Shown piece by piece: positions 1 to 13,661 of a stretch of DNA of 64,000 bases (position 1 is its first letter; each line of letters opens with the position of its first letter). The stretch comes from Heliocidaris erythrogramma. Lineage: Eukaryota > Echinodermata > Echinoidea > Camarodonta > Echinometridae. The notes beneath the pieces are model-generated. The model did not search any database. It was not told the DNA's origin and saw nothing but the letters and a program-made list of their open reading frames with translations. The stretch lies in the NCBI GenBank assembly GCA_025617745.1, contig CM046853.1, positions 32,939,770 to 33,003,769 on the forward strand. The letters run 5' to 3'. Made by a program: the position numbers and the translations under genes.

Positions 1-1598
1 GTTATGGAAGGTTTTTAAATCGCTATATTGCCGATAATCAGCATATTTCAGAGAATATTACTGATGCTTCTAGTAGATACTTATATTTAATATTAAAAAA
101 TACATTATGCAGATGTAAATAAAAATCATTAAAATTACATGGAGTGGTGCAAACTTTAATGACAGTCTTCTATCATTAAAGTTTCTGACTGTCATTAAAG
201 TTTCCCCCTCTTTCTATCTTTGAATAATTCCCCCCAATTAGGAGAAGAATTAGGATCCTTTCCACCCCCCTTCCATAATCACCATTAGTCAGCTTGTAAT
301 GGATCTAACTCATAGTTGAATGGAAGAATGCTTTTTGGCCTAATGGAAATCATATGACCTGTTCCTGAACTCTGAAAACTAAAAAGCATGAATAATAAAT
401 GAGCTTCAAATTAAGAACAAAACAGCGAAGATCTTGAAAGGGAGAACAGCAACATATACAGTATTTCAGAGCAATTACTTAATTGCTCAGGGGGCACATT
501 TTAACTTATTTTGGACTATGATGCAAATTGAAAATGAACTGATATAAATGTCAAGATACATGTAACCCAGAAAAATAAGATGTAATATTTTTTTTTTTTT
601 AATTGAATTTGCAAATAATAATGGCAATTTTTTTATTCTTCATGTGTTTATTAATGCATTTAGAAAACAGAAAACATTGAAAGTATTAAGTAACAACTTT
701 TTGCTTGAAACTTCATATCAAAACAGATTTGTATACGTGCACCCTTCCCTGTGTGCCACTCATGATGCTATTGTAAATGTATTATGACTTTATCCAGAAA
801 GTGAATCTTGCCTGAAAGAAAATGAATTAATGAACTATAAAGTTATTTACAAAATTATTTTAAATGAAAAAAAGGTGATGCTTTTATAATAACAAAGCCA
901 GAGAATAGGGCACCGAAGCAGAGTTCCATCTTTCACAACAAAAAAAAATCAACTGTCTCAAACATGAAAACAAACCATGAAATATACAGCTCAATACCAT
1001 TTCTACATCTATAACTCCATCCATTGCTGTAGAATTCTCAGTAACAGCATACATGTAAGTGCATTTGACATCCAACATCCATCAATTGGACAAAATTGAA
1101 ATATGGAAGGGAGAACGAGCACCATCACTAAAAAGCTTTATTTTCATTAGCGTGAAGGAGCATTGTGATTGGAACCAACTGGCTTGAGTATCCAACATTG
1201 ATGTGGAATTTCATTACCATCTTATCCACGCTAACTTCTTCTTCTGAGATCGCTGGTTTACTCAAAATGGCAACTTTAATGAGAGTCAATTTCATGGATG
1301 GGGTTTACTCTACAAACTGAGACGTTGTGTATTACTGTCTCAATCTGTGCATCCACATATTTCAAATTTACAGGCATTTGGTCTGATGCTTTCAGCTTAG
1401 GCATTAAAAGAGATTTATGTTGTATCCCATGCATATGTCCATGATATACATGTAAATGTACATTATATCCAGTCACAATACAGGCCTATTCCTATAATAA
1501 AAGATATAACTTCAAACTATGATATCACATGTTGAATGTAACATTTCTATGACTACATGTAATAAGATATTCTTTAAACCAGAAACTTTCGGAAATTG

Positions 1599-1800
1599 TT
1601 AAAAGGGAAATCCAACCTTACATGTAATAGCAGGTTGTTCTGACGGAAAAGAGCTAAATATCAAGGAAGCAGATTGGTGAAAGTTTGAAGCAGATTGGTG
1701 AAAGTTTGAACAAAATCAGACCAGCAAGAAGAAAATTATGAATTTCTGAAAGTTGTGATCACTACACATATGGGAATTTCAAATTGGCCGAAGCAGTAAT
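1599..1800. mobile_element. family B MITE, left part only
   Basis: Starts TTAAAAGGGAAATCCAACCTT and contains GAAAGTTTGAACAAAATCAG like the family B copies, plus a local 19-bp tandem duplication (AAGCAGATTGGTGAAAGTTTG, at about 1668-1708). No matching right end was found. Confidence 0.45.
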
Positions 1801-2236
1801 GTCACTGTCATGTAGTGGCGGACAACCTTTGACTGACAGCCATTTACATGGAAAGAAACTTTCTTTCACTGCAAAAAATTCATTTTAAAAAATTTGGATG
1901 GGAACGAGGAATCAATTGTACTTGGCCTTATCAGCCATATCATGTGACTTTTTTTTACATGAATGAAATGACTCGTAACAATTGACGAGTAGCATGGAGC
2001 ATGAATAGACAAGGAAGCAGAGAATAATATCAAGCTAAAATCAAACACCATGTAACAAAATTAAAATGCTTGAATAGGTGAAGTTCAGGGGGAGAAGACA
2101 GGGTGTGTTGAGACCGTCCCTGACAGTGACAGAAGAGGCAGCAAACAGAGCAAGTCCAAATGTAGTCTTTATTAGCAGACCCTAACAGTGCGAATCTCAT
2201 TTTATGGATGTATACAGTATTAAGGCCAAGTAAAAT

Positions 2237-2676
2237 TTAAAGGGAAAGTCCACCCTGATTACAAGTCGGTTTTCAAATAGGTAGACAAATGAGAGGAACA
2301 TTTTGGTAAAATTTTGAGCAAAATCTGATAATCAAACCCCAATTGGCAACTCTATAACGTATCTTGCGAACTTCTCTCCCATTTGCTCAGTTCAGCAAAT
2401 TTCATAAATTTTTAGTTTCTTAGTTTTTGATGAAGGAATGGATTTGTTTCATACAGGTTTTGTGTAAAAATAATTAAGCTATGATTATATCTATGATGCA
2501 TGTTTGTTTTAATATTTTCCTTAGAGAAAATGGAAATTAATGACTTTTTTGGGACAGGGCAAAATTCATAACTTTCTGATTTCTTATTGTATTTTGCTCA
2601 AACGTTCACTGATCTGTTTCTTTAAATTGTCTGCTTCTTTTAAAACCAAACTTGTAATCAGGGTGGACTTTCTCTT
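2237..2676. mobile_element. family B MITE (TTAAAGGGAAAGTCCACCC termini)
   Basis: Begins TTAAAGGGAAAGTCCACCCT and ends with the reverse complement (CAGGGTGGACTTTC); the inverted match extends for about 25 bp including GATTACAAGT. Internal words CCCATTTGCTC and TTTCATAAATTTTTAGTTTCTTAG recur in the copies at 8.0 and 15.8 kb. The right-hand TTAA is not evident in this copy. Confidence 0.7.
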
Positions 2677-3328
2677 GTCTGGATTTTTCAAAAAGGAAGA
2701 GGGGTTCCATGTTATTCAATATTTTGATATTGTCCCTGCATAAAAAAATGCTATTGGGTAAATTTCAACAAATTTTTTTAAAGTGCAATTAACAGAAAAT
2801 GATGCATTCATTGTACTTAGTAGATGTCTTAAAATGTAATGCATTGAGTAGAAGTGTAGTTGGCCAACGTGGATCCATTTCTAACTCTTGTAAATGCAGA
2901 AGAATAATTGTCCGATATTCATCTGAAATTTAACAAATAACATTTAGTATCGCACAAAGAGATATAATGTGCCTGCAATCTCTTGCAGACACATGGTACA
3001 GGTAGCCTGGTAATGACATGTAAGTGGCTGGATATATATGTAATGTACATAAATATTCGTAATTGTAAATCATATAATTTTTCCCACTGCAAATGCAAAT
3101 TTCTATCAGCGTGCTGGGTCAAAGCAGGTGACAACTCCATCTCTCCAACATGACTCATTGATATTATGGTGTATCCATACAAAAATGAACTACTGGAACA
3201 TTGCTTTTGTCCGAGTATTGAGACTACTCCCTTGGCAGCTGTTTACCATCAGCTCCCATACAACCAATTTAACCTCAGGCATGTGGAAGTTTTCCATTAT
3301 CATGGCTTGAACTCTCATGTAAAAAGAA

Positions 3329-3433
3329 CCCACACACACACACACAAACACACACACATGACCTCATATGAATACACACGACCTCATATGAATACATTCA
3401 AAACTTTACTGCTCCCTCCCCCCCCCCCCCCCC
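3329..3433. repeat. CA microsatellite, 20-bp duplication, C-run
   Basis: (CA)n at 3329-3358, then ACCTCATATGAATACACACG followed by a second partial unit (3361-3395), then 16 C at 3418-3433. Confidence 0.9.
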
Positions 3434-4224
3434 TCTCGAAAGGTGAAAGCATCCCTTTTCACATGTTTCTTTCGAATTACACAGTTTCTATCACATTCTA
3501 TCACTTCAACCTTTTTTTTAATACAATATAGTATGTGATGAATGGAATCAATAAAGAAATTAGCACAAATAAAGATTATCACTGATGCTGTTTATGTTTG
3601 TAAAGTGTCAAACTTTTGAAAGTAAGCCTGCATACATGTGTATTAATAAACATGTTTGGCCTATTCAACACTTCCAATAAATTGTCATGGGATATTTTCA
3701 AATCAAGAAACACTCTATAGAAATCCACCATTTGGAGATGGATACTTTATCCTTTGGGGAGATGAATGGTTTCCTATTGCACAATCAGGCCAGCATTTTA
3801 TGATGGAATAAAAGTTCTTAATGATGATCCTATAACATTAATTGTGCTTGGCATATTTAATTATGTTTAAAAACAAATCTTGGTGTTGAATTTAGCCACT
3901 AATAATCAAAGCAAACCATTTTCTCATTGTACAATTAGGGCTTGTGTAACTAAATAGCCTTGTTTGTCAAAAATCTTATCAGGGTTGCTTGCTCCTGGCT
4001 GTCAGGTAAGTAAGTGCTTATACTGCTCTGAGAGATTACAAAAATAGCCATCACAAACAGTATCCTTCTACACAAAATAAATCTATTCTGTAAACAAATT
4101 TAAGAGATGTTGTATCAATGGGTTTACTTTGTGCATTACTTTTTCTAGTGTGGACCTGTAATGTGGATTATCATTGATCACCTGGGTCTATAAAGTTAGA
4201 CTTGATTTGAAGATTATGATCAAG

Positions 4225-4440
4225 TTCTAAAGTTCTGGTCAAGCAATTACAATGTGAAAGAAACTGTCAAACAGCAACAGGGAAAAGTTCATTTTGTAGT
4301 ACATAAGAATGGGTGTAGGCCATTACTGTGAATGATAAAAAACAATATTTTAATGATTCAATCTTGCTGAAGATCACATGCACTGCACACAGAAATGGGT
4401 AATTAGGAATACACACACATGTGGAAAGAAAGTTTCATAC
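4225..4440. mobile_element. family A repeat, diverged left portion
   Basis: Shares AGTTCTGGTCAAGCAATTACA, GTGAAAGAAACTGTC and CACACAGAAATGGGTA with the complete copy at 55.8 kb. The right end is not seen. Confidence 0.5.
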
Positions 4441-5774
4441 AAATTTTTCATTTGTCATATTTTGAATATGAAGAAATACATAATCTACCTTTCTAAGTTG
4501 TTTCTTTTACATTCCAATTGCCTGAAGTAAACTTTATCTCTGACGACTGCCCTATTAATTATCGAGATCTGCAATTAATGGAGGCCATAAATAGGAGAAG
4601 TCTGGCAACAGCAATTGACCTTTGACCAAAGCACATGTCTTAGACTCAACATGTGAATTGTGCAATACGGGGGGAAAAAATCTGCATTTGAGCACAACTT
4701 GGCTTTAGACCCTATACAGACTGAAGGTTGTCACTGCAAAGATACATCTCACTTTATCAAAAATTGTGAACTTTGGATTCCAGAAAGCAGAAATAATGGT
4801 AAAAGTTGCATCATCGTTTCATTACATGGGCTCTACGTGTTTGTGTAATGTACCAAAACTAGGACCAATAAAATTCAAAACTACTGTAGATGTGTACTGA
4901 CTAATTACAGACACTAGATAGATCAATACTACATGTAGTAGGGGGAGCACTGGCAATATAAAGCAAAATTCTTTGTCAGATTCAAGCATTATCTATCTTT
5001 TTATGATTGAACCACCAAACATAAATGAAATATACTCTTTGATGATTTATTTTGGCTCATGTTCAAATAGCTGGTTTATTGACTTAGTCACAGTTTACCA
5101 CCGGTATCTCAGGATGCAATCAAGAGAGGAAAACGGATATCCACTTTTGATCAGGAAGCTCGGGTGAAGAGAACAGGTTCAAAAGAACAACTTTCTTTTT
5201 AACTAAAAATTACGGTAAAATATGCCACAAAGACAGAGACAATGGGTACAGAATTGCAACAGCTTCCTCTTTGGAATTGGAGCGCCTGTTGGGTCACGTG
5301 ACACAATGATTTCATTCTTGCTTCATGACTCGGCTGCAATTTTCAAGTCCTTGTCATATGCCCAAACAACTCAATTAGCGCAAATTTTGTTTCATTTAGA
5401 CCTACTTCTCCTATTCTCTGATATGTAATTTATATTGTGTAAGCATCATTGTTCATTTGCAAGAGCGCTACGCATCGGGAAGGTTGCTAAGCAGTTTGGT
5501 ATACTGGTAGCAGGTACGATGAAACACAACTTATTTTTTCTGCTCTCACATTATAATCTCTCATCATTGATCGAGTGGGCTGAATAAAGAGAGAGACTGT
5601 ATACTGGTACCAGGTCAATATATAATTGGAGAATGTGGCTTACCTCATAGGTCTATTACAAAGCCCAAATCTATTCAATCAGGACCCAGTCAGATCCAAT
5701 TCAACCATGCCAAATAAATTGTTTCCTCTTTGCACTCCTTATTCACCATGAAAGAAGAAAAGAAGCCACGGTAA

Positions 5775-5798
5775 CCCCCCCCCCCCCCCCCCCCCCCC
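5775..5798. repeat. run of 24 C
   Basis: Homopolymer C tract. Confidence 0.95.
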
Positions 5799-6598
5799 TC
5801 GGTATCACAAAAACATCCGATTTCTAAATGGTACTGGGTAAACACATTCAGGTCTGGAGGTCAATTCTTGATAGTCGCTCCATACAGACCCTGAAGTACC
5901 GAGAGCGTGACTAACGATCATAAGAACAATTTTTTAAAATAACTTTTCAGAGTTATTGTACAGGGCCTACATATATACATGTACCATCAAAATGCAAGAT
6001 TGGGCATCTTGACTTCAGTGCTCTATATGGTAAATACTTAACTCATTTCTTGTGCATCTTTCCTTGAAACTATACTAGCTAAAATAAGGGTATACTTCTC
6101 ATCATGGGAAAGACAAAAACACTAATTTTTTTTGAAAGGACAAAATTTTCATCTTCTGATTACCTTGCTTTGATATGTCACTCATTTACAAACTGTACAG
6201 AAATAAATTATTCATCAAAATGTAGAAATAATCGATGCATACAGTTTCTCTGAATTGAATACAAATATCTAAATGCAAATCATTTTTTTTTCCCTCTGAG
6301 ATTAGGCCCCAATGAGTTTGCACAGACACAAGATAAAATAGGCAATAATTGATAAATTATCTCAAAAGTCAAATAGGCCTACATACTTCACATGAACAAA
6401 TTCAACAATAGTGGTTGATGTAGTATCATCATGTGTTAAATCTTAAATGCATCTCAAAATAGAACAACTTCTATGGGGAATACCATACCACTGGGGTGCT
6501 TTTTCATGAGCCTGAGCAAGTTCAAGTGCTCGAGACATTTGACTGATCTGCGCTCTATCTAGCCCAAGAAGAGAGATGCTCACATGAAATTATTTATT

Positions 6599-6836
6599 TA
6601 AACCCAAGATTGGAGCATGCGAGGTTCTGGTCTGGAGACACGGTTTTCAAAAGTAACGTGTATTTTATAAATTTCACAAAGTAAACAAAAATGATTTTGG
6701 GATTATGGCTCCCAAGTGCAGTGGTGAAACAGTCAACCAACTTCACCTTCACTACAGCAGGCTAATCCTATTCAGCGATCAGGCTAACTTTCCCTGAATC
6801 AGAATCTTAGTAGGCTACTTTGAAATCTTGGGTTTA
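6599..6836. mobile_element. inverted-repeat element TAAACCCAAGATT
   Basis: Perfect 13-bp inverted termini, TAAACCCAAGATT at 6599-6611 and AATCTTGGGTTTA at 6824-6836, bracket 238 bp of non-coding DNA. No second copy was recognised in the window. Confidence 0.45.
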
Positions 6837-7515
6837 TGAAAACTGACCTATAGCCTACTGTAAAACCACAAAATGTTGTGCTTATTTATTTATTGTTCAC
6901 AAATTTCAAGTTCGGATTTGGCAAAAGTGTCATGCTGCAAAATTAATAAACTACAACTGACTGTGAAGTGTGAAAATGGCCGTCATGTACAATTCGCGAA
7001 AGTTTGCGTTGCACATTTCTGGTTTGACAGTATGCAGACATGTTTGTTCCAATAATGTGAAGGCACCCACTTATCTTAGTTGAACTATTGTTTATGGCAC
7101 TTTCATGTCAATGAAATTGCATCACATGGGAGGTCAACTCATAAACTAGTGCAGGTAGCAGCTGGCTTGGATATATCACTGATTCAGTCTGAAGTACACC
7201 ACCCCTCCTTTCAAACAAATAGGCAAGTTATAAATATCTTTGAAATGCACAAGAGGCTAACTAAGGGTCAAGAAATTTTTTTCAGATATGTAGGCTACAT
7301 AACTTGAAAATGACACATGTGTCTAGTTGATTAATTCATGGTCCCTATTAAAAAGAAACATTTATTTTAGTGAGATCCTAAATCATGTTGTGAACTTATA
7401 ATCTCCAGATGAATTAATGATGAAGTTCAGCTACATGAGGGAAAATACATTGTCTACCCTATATCATCAGACTTATTTTAATTTTATGAAACAAATCATT
7501 ATAATCAAGACTTAC

Positions 7516-7578
7516 GATTCTCGGACTGGAAATCAGGCACATACTGTTCTGGTTCTGACTCTGGACCATAGCCGAAAT
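7516..7578 (-). CDS. ETV1/4/5-like: ETV1/4/5-like, coding exon 4 (residues 75-94, VPDF motif)
   Basis: 63 nt between a CTTTCATGCAG acceptor and a GTAAGTC donor, phase 1 on both sides. It encodes FGYGPESEPEQYVPDFQSEN; the last base C begins a codon that would be Leu (CTN) if the next exon follows the family pattern QSDNL/QAESL. Human ETV5 has DDEQFVPDFQSDNL here. In human ETV1 the QFVPD segment is a binding site for the ubiquitin-ligase adaptor COP1, and EQYVPD keeps its VPD core and acidic lead-in. The next exon (KIKKEP-like region in vertebrates) is not found between here and position 1. Confidence 0.92.
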
Positions 7579-8000
7579 CTGCATGAAAGAGAATAAAACA
7601 TGAGAAATGTATGGTAAAAATAGACCATGAAATTAAAAACAACAGGAATACATTTTATTTGCTCTAAAACTTTTTTGTCTCTTTTATTATTCCTTCAGTT
7701 CAAAGTTACGAACTTCCTGAGCACGGGGGCAAAGATAAAAGACAAAGATAAACAATACATACTGAAATGAAAAGTAATAACCAATTACAAATTTAGAATG
7801 CATAAGATCAAATAGAACACCAATTTTGATACATTAAGATTTTTTATAAGTCGTGCATACATATATGTTACACAAATAAATTCATAGGTGGAATCATATA
7901 TATACATGTTGTAGGCCTAAATGTACAATTCCACGACACATACTCGGGCGACAATTCCTCTAGGGTCCATTCATAACACATAAATTCCTCATCTTATAAT

Positions 8001-8532
8001 TTAAAGGGGAACTCCACCCTTGTATTTAGGCTATGTGAATAAAAGCAGAAAAATTAGAGAAACGGATTAATGAAAATTTGACCAAATCCGATAAGAAATG
8101 AGAAATTTAAGAATTTTTGAAAAGTTATTTAAAATCAAACAAACACAAATTGGTAACTCTGTGAGGTATCTTGCTAGGTCCTCTCCCATTTGCTCTGTAC
8201 AGAAAATTTCATAAATTTTCATTTTCTTAGTTGTTTATGAAGGAATACATTTGTTTCATATAGGTTTTGTGTAAAAACATGTGTGCAATGAATATCTAGG
8301 TTACATGTATGATTAAATATTTTCTTTAGAGAAAATGGAAATTTATGATTTTTCCTTAGTGCAGGGCAAATGGGAGAAGACCTTTGGCACTTTGTGTTTG
8401 ATTGCTTACAACTTCAAAAATTCATAACTTTCTTATTTATCGGATTTTATTAAAACTTTCATTGATCTGTTTCTTTAATTTTTCTACTTCTTTTAGAAAC
8501 CAACTTGATATCAGGGTAGATTTCCCCTTTAA
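8001..8532. mobile_element. family B MITE, complete with TTAA at both ends
   Basis: 532 bp bounded by TTAAAGGGGAACTCCACCCT on the left and AGGGTAGATTTCCCCTTTAA on the right. TTAA at both edges is the target-site duplication of piggyBac- and Kolobok-type transposons, so the family is probably a non-autonomous derivative of one of them. There is no transposase frame. Confidence 0.75.
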
Positions 8533-9056
8533 CCTACAAGCCGATCATAACCCTAACCTTACACAATTTACACATAAAGCCCGGAGCAATCATCACAGAG
8601 GCATTTGTTGCATCACCATGACACTGCCATGATTGAGAATTCCTTTCAAGTTCCTCTAAAATAAGTATGTTTGTCTGACCCTGGCCTGTCTTCTCTTAAC
8701 ATTTTATGATACAAAGGAAAACTTCCACATAGGTCAGACAAAGTTAAAAACCTGAATGTACATGTGTATTACCCCCTTGGTTGGATGGCCTAAGAAAACT
8801 TTCTCATACAAATCATGAGCGATGATTATTTATGGGGTTGTTTGTCAAATATTCTTGATATGCACTGATAGGCAATGCCTCCTGTCAGGGATTGGCAAAT
8901 AAAATGTGCAACAAAAAAAGAAAAATCTGCCATAAATCATGCCTCATGACAGCGATCAATTCATCAGTGAGGTGATTAACAGTACAATCCAACCAAGAGA
9001 TGCAGGGAAATAAAAAAAGAAGGAATAATTTATAATGAAAAAAAAAGGCCAATGAA

Positions 9057-9302
9057 GAGAGAGAGAGAGAGATACTGACAGCAGCTGTGTTTGGGGAAGG
9101 TATTGGGGAAATATCAGGGACAATAAAAGAGGGTGAGAGAAAGATCCAGAAAGAGAACGGGAAGGAGAAAAATAGGGATAGAATGAGAGAGGAAGAGAAA
9201 GGGAGAGGGAAAGAGAGAAAGAGAGAGAGATGGGGGAGAGAGAGAGATGGGAGAGAGAGAGAGAGAGATGGGAGAGAGAGAGAGAGAGAGAGAAAAGAGT
9301 GA
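9057..9302. repeat. GA-rich microsatellite block
   Basis: (GA)n tracts with interruptions such as GATGGGAGAGAGA repeated three times; it produces long spurious Arg/Glu and Ser/Leu frames. Confidence 0.9.
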
Positions 9303-10596
9303 GGGCATGCCAACCAGACAGAGGGACATGAAAACGGCTACATGTATGGAAAATGACAGAGTTCAAGCTAGTTTTCAGTTCATTTAAAACGAAAGAAAAA
9401 GGAGGGAATCGATAGATTTATCCATGTTGATCCACAATTTATATATACTTTTTTCAAATTTTCAACTTTAACTCACATTGTATATTACCATGAAAGTCCA
9501 AGACAAATTGTAACTATCTAATTTAACCTTTCAATGTCACTGTAACCACAACAACCAAACTGACCACACTAACCTCCAGTCTCAACTAACCACAGCATTA
9601 CTCTTTTTAGACTAAACTAACTCTGTATTCAGGACATTTTTTTTTTTACTTGAGAAATGTTCTGATTGTATCATGATTTCTCAGTCATTTGGTAAAGCCA
9701 GATTTTTCTTCAAGTTCAAAACATTACTGTAAGACTGGGGTTCTCTGTTTTCTTCTAAGGTGACAGCGAATTGATTTCATACTTGATTTTATCCATTTTG
9801 TAGTTAATACAACTCTTATTCTTGTTTCTCATTTCTCTCTTTTCCCTTTAATTTTTTCAATATCATGTTTATAAGGCATGTACAAAGCATATCTTATCTT
9901 ATTTTAATTACACTGTTTGCTAATTCTTAGAGAAGTAAATCTATTTGTGCCAAAATCAATGTGTTGAAAGCATTAATAGTACACCGTACTTGGATAAAGC
10001 ATCAGATAAATAAGCACATATCTTTTACTTCTGATTAATAACTTCCTTACTACAAGACAAAATTCTGTTTACTCAAAACAAAATTTGATCAACACCACAA
10101 ATTTTATTAAAATCAACAGAACGATTTTTAAAAAACAAAACTTATACTGAATTATTTTGTAATAATCTTTGATTCTATCACAAAGTTTTCCACCGACCTG
10201 GGATTCAATAAATAGAAAGGATAACATTCCCCGAAAGTATGGCTTAGATGAGCACAGTATACTTCTGTTTATTATTTCCCTTTTTATCTAATAATTGTTC
10301 ACACTTTATCCAATAATCCAGACATTCAATATACACCGTATGTATATTACATTACAGAATTATAGCCATGGCATCTCTTAAAACATTTCTGGTTGTGTGC
10401 ACCTTTGTGAAGCTTCTACATTTCTTTCTTTCTTTCTTTTTCCCCTTTTTTCTTTTGCAGGTGCCCACTTATCTCTTGATTTTTTAAAATAAGCTAAAGC
10501 ACCTGCTGAGTGCAAATAATTATGGGCAAGTAACACCTCAACAATAAATTGGGTTGCAAAAGAGATTAACCATAATATTGTTATTATGCAAAAGAT

Positions 10597-10915
10597 TTAA
10601 AGATAAAGTTGAGTTCTGGTCATGCGATTGCATTGTGAAAACTGTCTCAAAGCGATTGGGAAAGGTTGATCATATCTACATATGAATTGGTGTTGAGGTT
10701 TTGGAATCATCAAAAATGATAAGAAATTGACCCAATCCGCTAAAAAGCACATGGACGTACTGTACACAAAAAATGGGGATATGGAATTGCAACACACGTG
10801 TGGCATGCATGCTCGGCCCGAACATTTCTGCTGTTTCTCGTCATATTTCGAAATTGAGGGCATTTGAAGAGCATTCCTTTTCAGGGGACAGCCAATCCGC
10901 AGGTCCCCTAAAAGC
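10597..10915. mobile_element. family A element, most of a copy
   Basis: Begins TTAAAGATAAAGTTGAGTTC and follows the 55.8-kb copy through GAAACTGTCTCAAAGC-like, AAGAAATTGACCCAATC and CCCGAACATTTC words up to about 10915. The right terminal repeat is missing or decayed. Confidence 0.6.
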
Positions 10916-11272
10916 GCGCTATTTTATTTCCAATTCTGCGTGACTATGAATACATAATGAGCAAGAACAGCCAGGAACATCTCATTTGCAAACTATTGAA
11001 TAGACTACTTATCATTCACCAATTGTCATGAGTTATACATCAAATAAAAGAAGATGGATCAGAGATTTGTGACATGCTTTTATTGTGTTCAAAATAAGAG
11101 ACGAAATTGGTATAAAATGGTGTTCCTTTTATGACAAAAAATGGAAATTAAATGAAATATAAATCTGGCCAAATCTACCATAGTTTTATTGTGAGCCAGG
11201 GCAAATTTGACATGAGCGTAAAGGGCATTTTCTGTACTTTCCAAAGATTGAAATAACATTAATGTGCACTTC

Positions 11273-11568
11273 ATGACAGGGTCAGGATCCAGCAATATGT
11301 AACCAATGTACACACTTTGTCTTTAAAAAAGTCAATTCCAGCATTCTGATTGGTTACCACCACGCAAGATGTTTACTCACAGCCAGGCAACAGCTATGCG
11401 CATGTTTGCGCAAGGATGAAGCAACAGGTTGCGCAATGTTTCATTCAACGCGCACTTGGTTACGGATGGCTCGCTTGCCAATCACAGGGCTAAGATTCTA
11501 TTGTCTTGACCATGGTCTTGACAACGGATGATCTGCGGCTGAATATTGCTGGATCCTGACTCTGTCAT
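11273..11568. mobile_element. 296-bp MITE with 26-bp termini
   Basis: Left end ATGACAGGGTCAGGATCCAG and right end CTGGATCCTGACTCTGTCAT are inverted repeats over 26 bp with one mismatch. The interior has CpG-containing, higher-GC sequence than the flanks. Confidence 0.65.
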
Positions 11569-11847
11569 AAATTTATGGATGATTTGAATATAACGATGAA
11601 AAAGATGAGATTCCAGCGCTTCCATAGATATGTGTCTTGATGGCGGCTCATATACTTTTTATATGTCTTTTAACAACTTGAAATCTTGTGAAAAAAAGGC
11701 TTTTGTATGACTATTTCATCAGTTATTTTAAACATTTTATTTTTAAAATTCTGACTAAAACAAAATATCCCTGTGTTGGTAAACTATTCATTTATTTTTG
11801 CAGAAAGTCTAATGAGCACAGCATTAATATTTATTAAAGAGCATAAC

Positions 11848-12062
11848 TTTAAGGATGACCATGCGATACAGCCGGCTGGGTGCAGGGAGAAAGTCCATTT
11901 CGGGCACTGGAAATAAAATGCGCGATTTTTGCTCATTTGCATACGACCTGCGGTCTGTCAGGGGACATTTCCACTATGTTGTTGTTCCAAACTGACATAA
12001 AAGGAATGAGAAAGCTCACAATTTATCTTTCACCTTTCCCAGAACTCAACCTTCTCTTTTCA
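11848..12062. mobile_element. family A derivative with internal deletion
   Basis: Left edge TTTAAGGATGACCATGCGAT resembles the family A start; the right half (CCAAACTGACATAAAAGGAA to CCCAGAACTCAACC) is nearly identical to the 55.8-kb copy. The middle is replaced or lost. Confidence 0.5.
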
Positions 12063-12932
12063 TATATTTCACTCATTTTGCTTCTTTCTTTCTGAAAAAC
12101 ATGGGTGTGATGCACCGGTAAGACATAATTTACCATGTGCTATGTGTGAGGGTAAAACTGGAAACTTTTACAAATTTCACAAGTGGTCATCAAGTCACAA
12201 AAGTTTAATGACACAAAATAATTGAATCATAACATTTAATTTTTGTAATTGATAAAAAGTTTCATGCCATGACAGTCCCTGATTTTGTAATAGTTTGCTT
12301 AAATATTTCAGCCAGCTCAGATAGTAAAAAGCAAACTCTTTATTATATACACTCTTTTAGATAGATTTACTGGTAATGTCTTAATGGCATCACAGTATTA
12401 GTATATGGATCATACATTACAGAATTTGTACAAACTAATTATTTTAGCTTGCTTAGCAATCTTACTACCTGCTCCATTTAAAAATTTGATCATTTGAAAT
12501 CTTTCACTCTCCCACAGTCCCACAACAATGACAATAAGATATTTAATTTTAGCAAAGCATCACAATACATACATTTTTTTTTTTAGCGTGAAGCTGAAAA
12601 AAAAAGGAAATATACATGTACATATAATATACAAAAATTTTGTATGTTCAATGAAAAACAGATTTCTCAGTTATATTTTCGAGTGAATGAACAAGTGAAC
12701 GACATTCCCATGGTGCCATTGCGTAAGTTTGCAGACATGTGTGCAATACATGGTCTGCCTAGCCTTGCACTGTCGAGACGGTCCCTAAGCTGAAACTTCC
12801 TCCTGTCATTCATATGCAAAGCAGCTCCAGTGGGTTTGGGGTAAACAAGTTTTTCAATGGGTATGAAAATAGGAGATGCTGTCATAGTGCGCGCCCATTG
12901 ATTTGGAGCTGAAAAGAGTTACTGGGTCTCGA

Positions 12933-13010
12933 TTCTCTCTTCTTCTCTCTTCTTCTCTCTTCAGCTCTCTCTCTCTCTCTCTCCCTCTCTCTCTTTCTCT
13001 CTTTCTCCCT
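12933..13010. repeat. TC-rich microsatellite block
   Basis: TCTCTCTTCT units leading into (CT)n. Confidence 0.9.
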
Positions 13011-13661
13011 GTCCTTTTCATCACTTCATTGCAATAATTTCTAAGTCTTATTCCTTTCAAATGGTGCATGTTTTTTTAAGGTTCCAATTTAAAGATGTGT
13101 ACCCCGCCCTTATCTCATTAGTGATATATGAGGTCTTGTCAAGAGATACATGTACATGTAAATCTTGAACTGTGTTATGTTTGGAAGAACTGAACACAAT
13201 ATTACATGTATATGCAAATTCATATTATGCAAAGTACTGTAGTCTTGTCAAGACTGACATTTATACAATACAGATATGGTACACCATGTAGGCTTTTTTA
13301 TTTTTGAAAATTCACACATATAGGCCTACATTTGGATGTGAAAGGAAAAAATATTTTTAAGGTGTACAAGTATGTACATGTATTGTAGTTTGTACATAAC
13401 ATCTAGAAATCCAGAGAAGATTATGTTATCAATGACGTAGCCATATTGAATCAAGACACAAATAGTCCCAATACATTTGCATTGTTTAAAAAATACTTTG
13501 AAAGGTTTACTCATGGAAATGAACATTAAGGTGCACACCCTAACCAGGCAAATGTTACAGGAATTTCCCTTCCCTAACATATTCAAGTACGCTAGTTTGG
13601 AAAAAATATGGTGTATTCAAATCTTAATAGATTTCAAGAGTAGTATGGAAAAAGAACTTAC

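Larger units (their letters stand above)
1..7515. other. intron 4 of the ETV1/4/5-like gene (open-ended)
   Basis: AT-rich non-coding DNA. It holds a partial family B MITE at about 1599-1800, a full family B MITE at 2237-2676, a CA microsatellite at 3329-3358, a C-run at 3418-3433, a family A fragment at about 4225-4440, a 24-base C-run at 5775-5798 and an inverted-repeat element at 6599-6836. No reading frame in either orientation showed PEA3-family similarity, so the next exon is taken to lie beyond position 1. Confidence 0.6.
7579..13661. other. intron 3 of the ETV1/4/5-like gene
   Basis: Non-coding. It contains the complete TTAA-flanked family B element at 8001-8532, a GA-rich block at 9057-9302, a family A element at 10597-10915, an inverted-repeat element at 11273-11568, an internally deleted family A derivative at 11848-12062 and a TC-rich block at 12933-13010. 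The interval 9310-10590 shows no repeat or gene I recognise. Confidence 0.6.

Noticed and set aside
8885-9366. Ser/Leu-rich minus-strand frames and Arg/Glu-rich plus-strand frames
   Set aside because: They are translations of a GA microsatellite; no start context, splice signals or family similarity.
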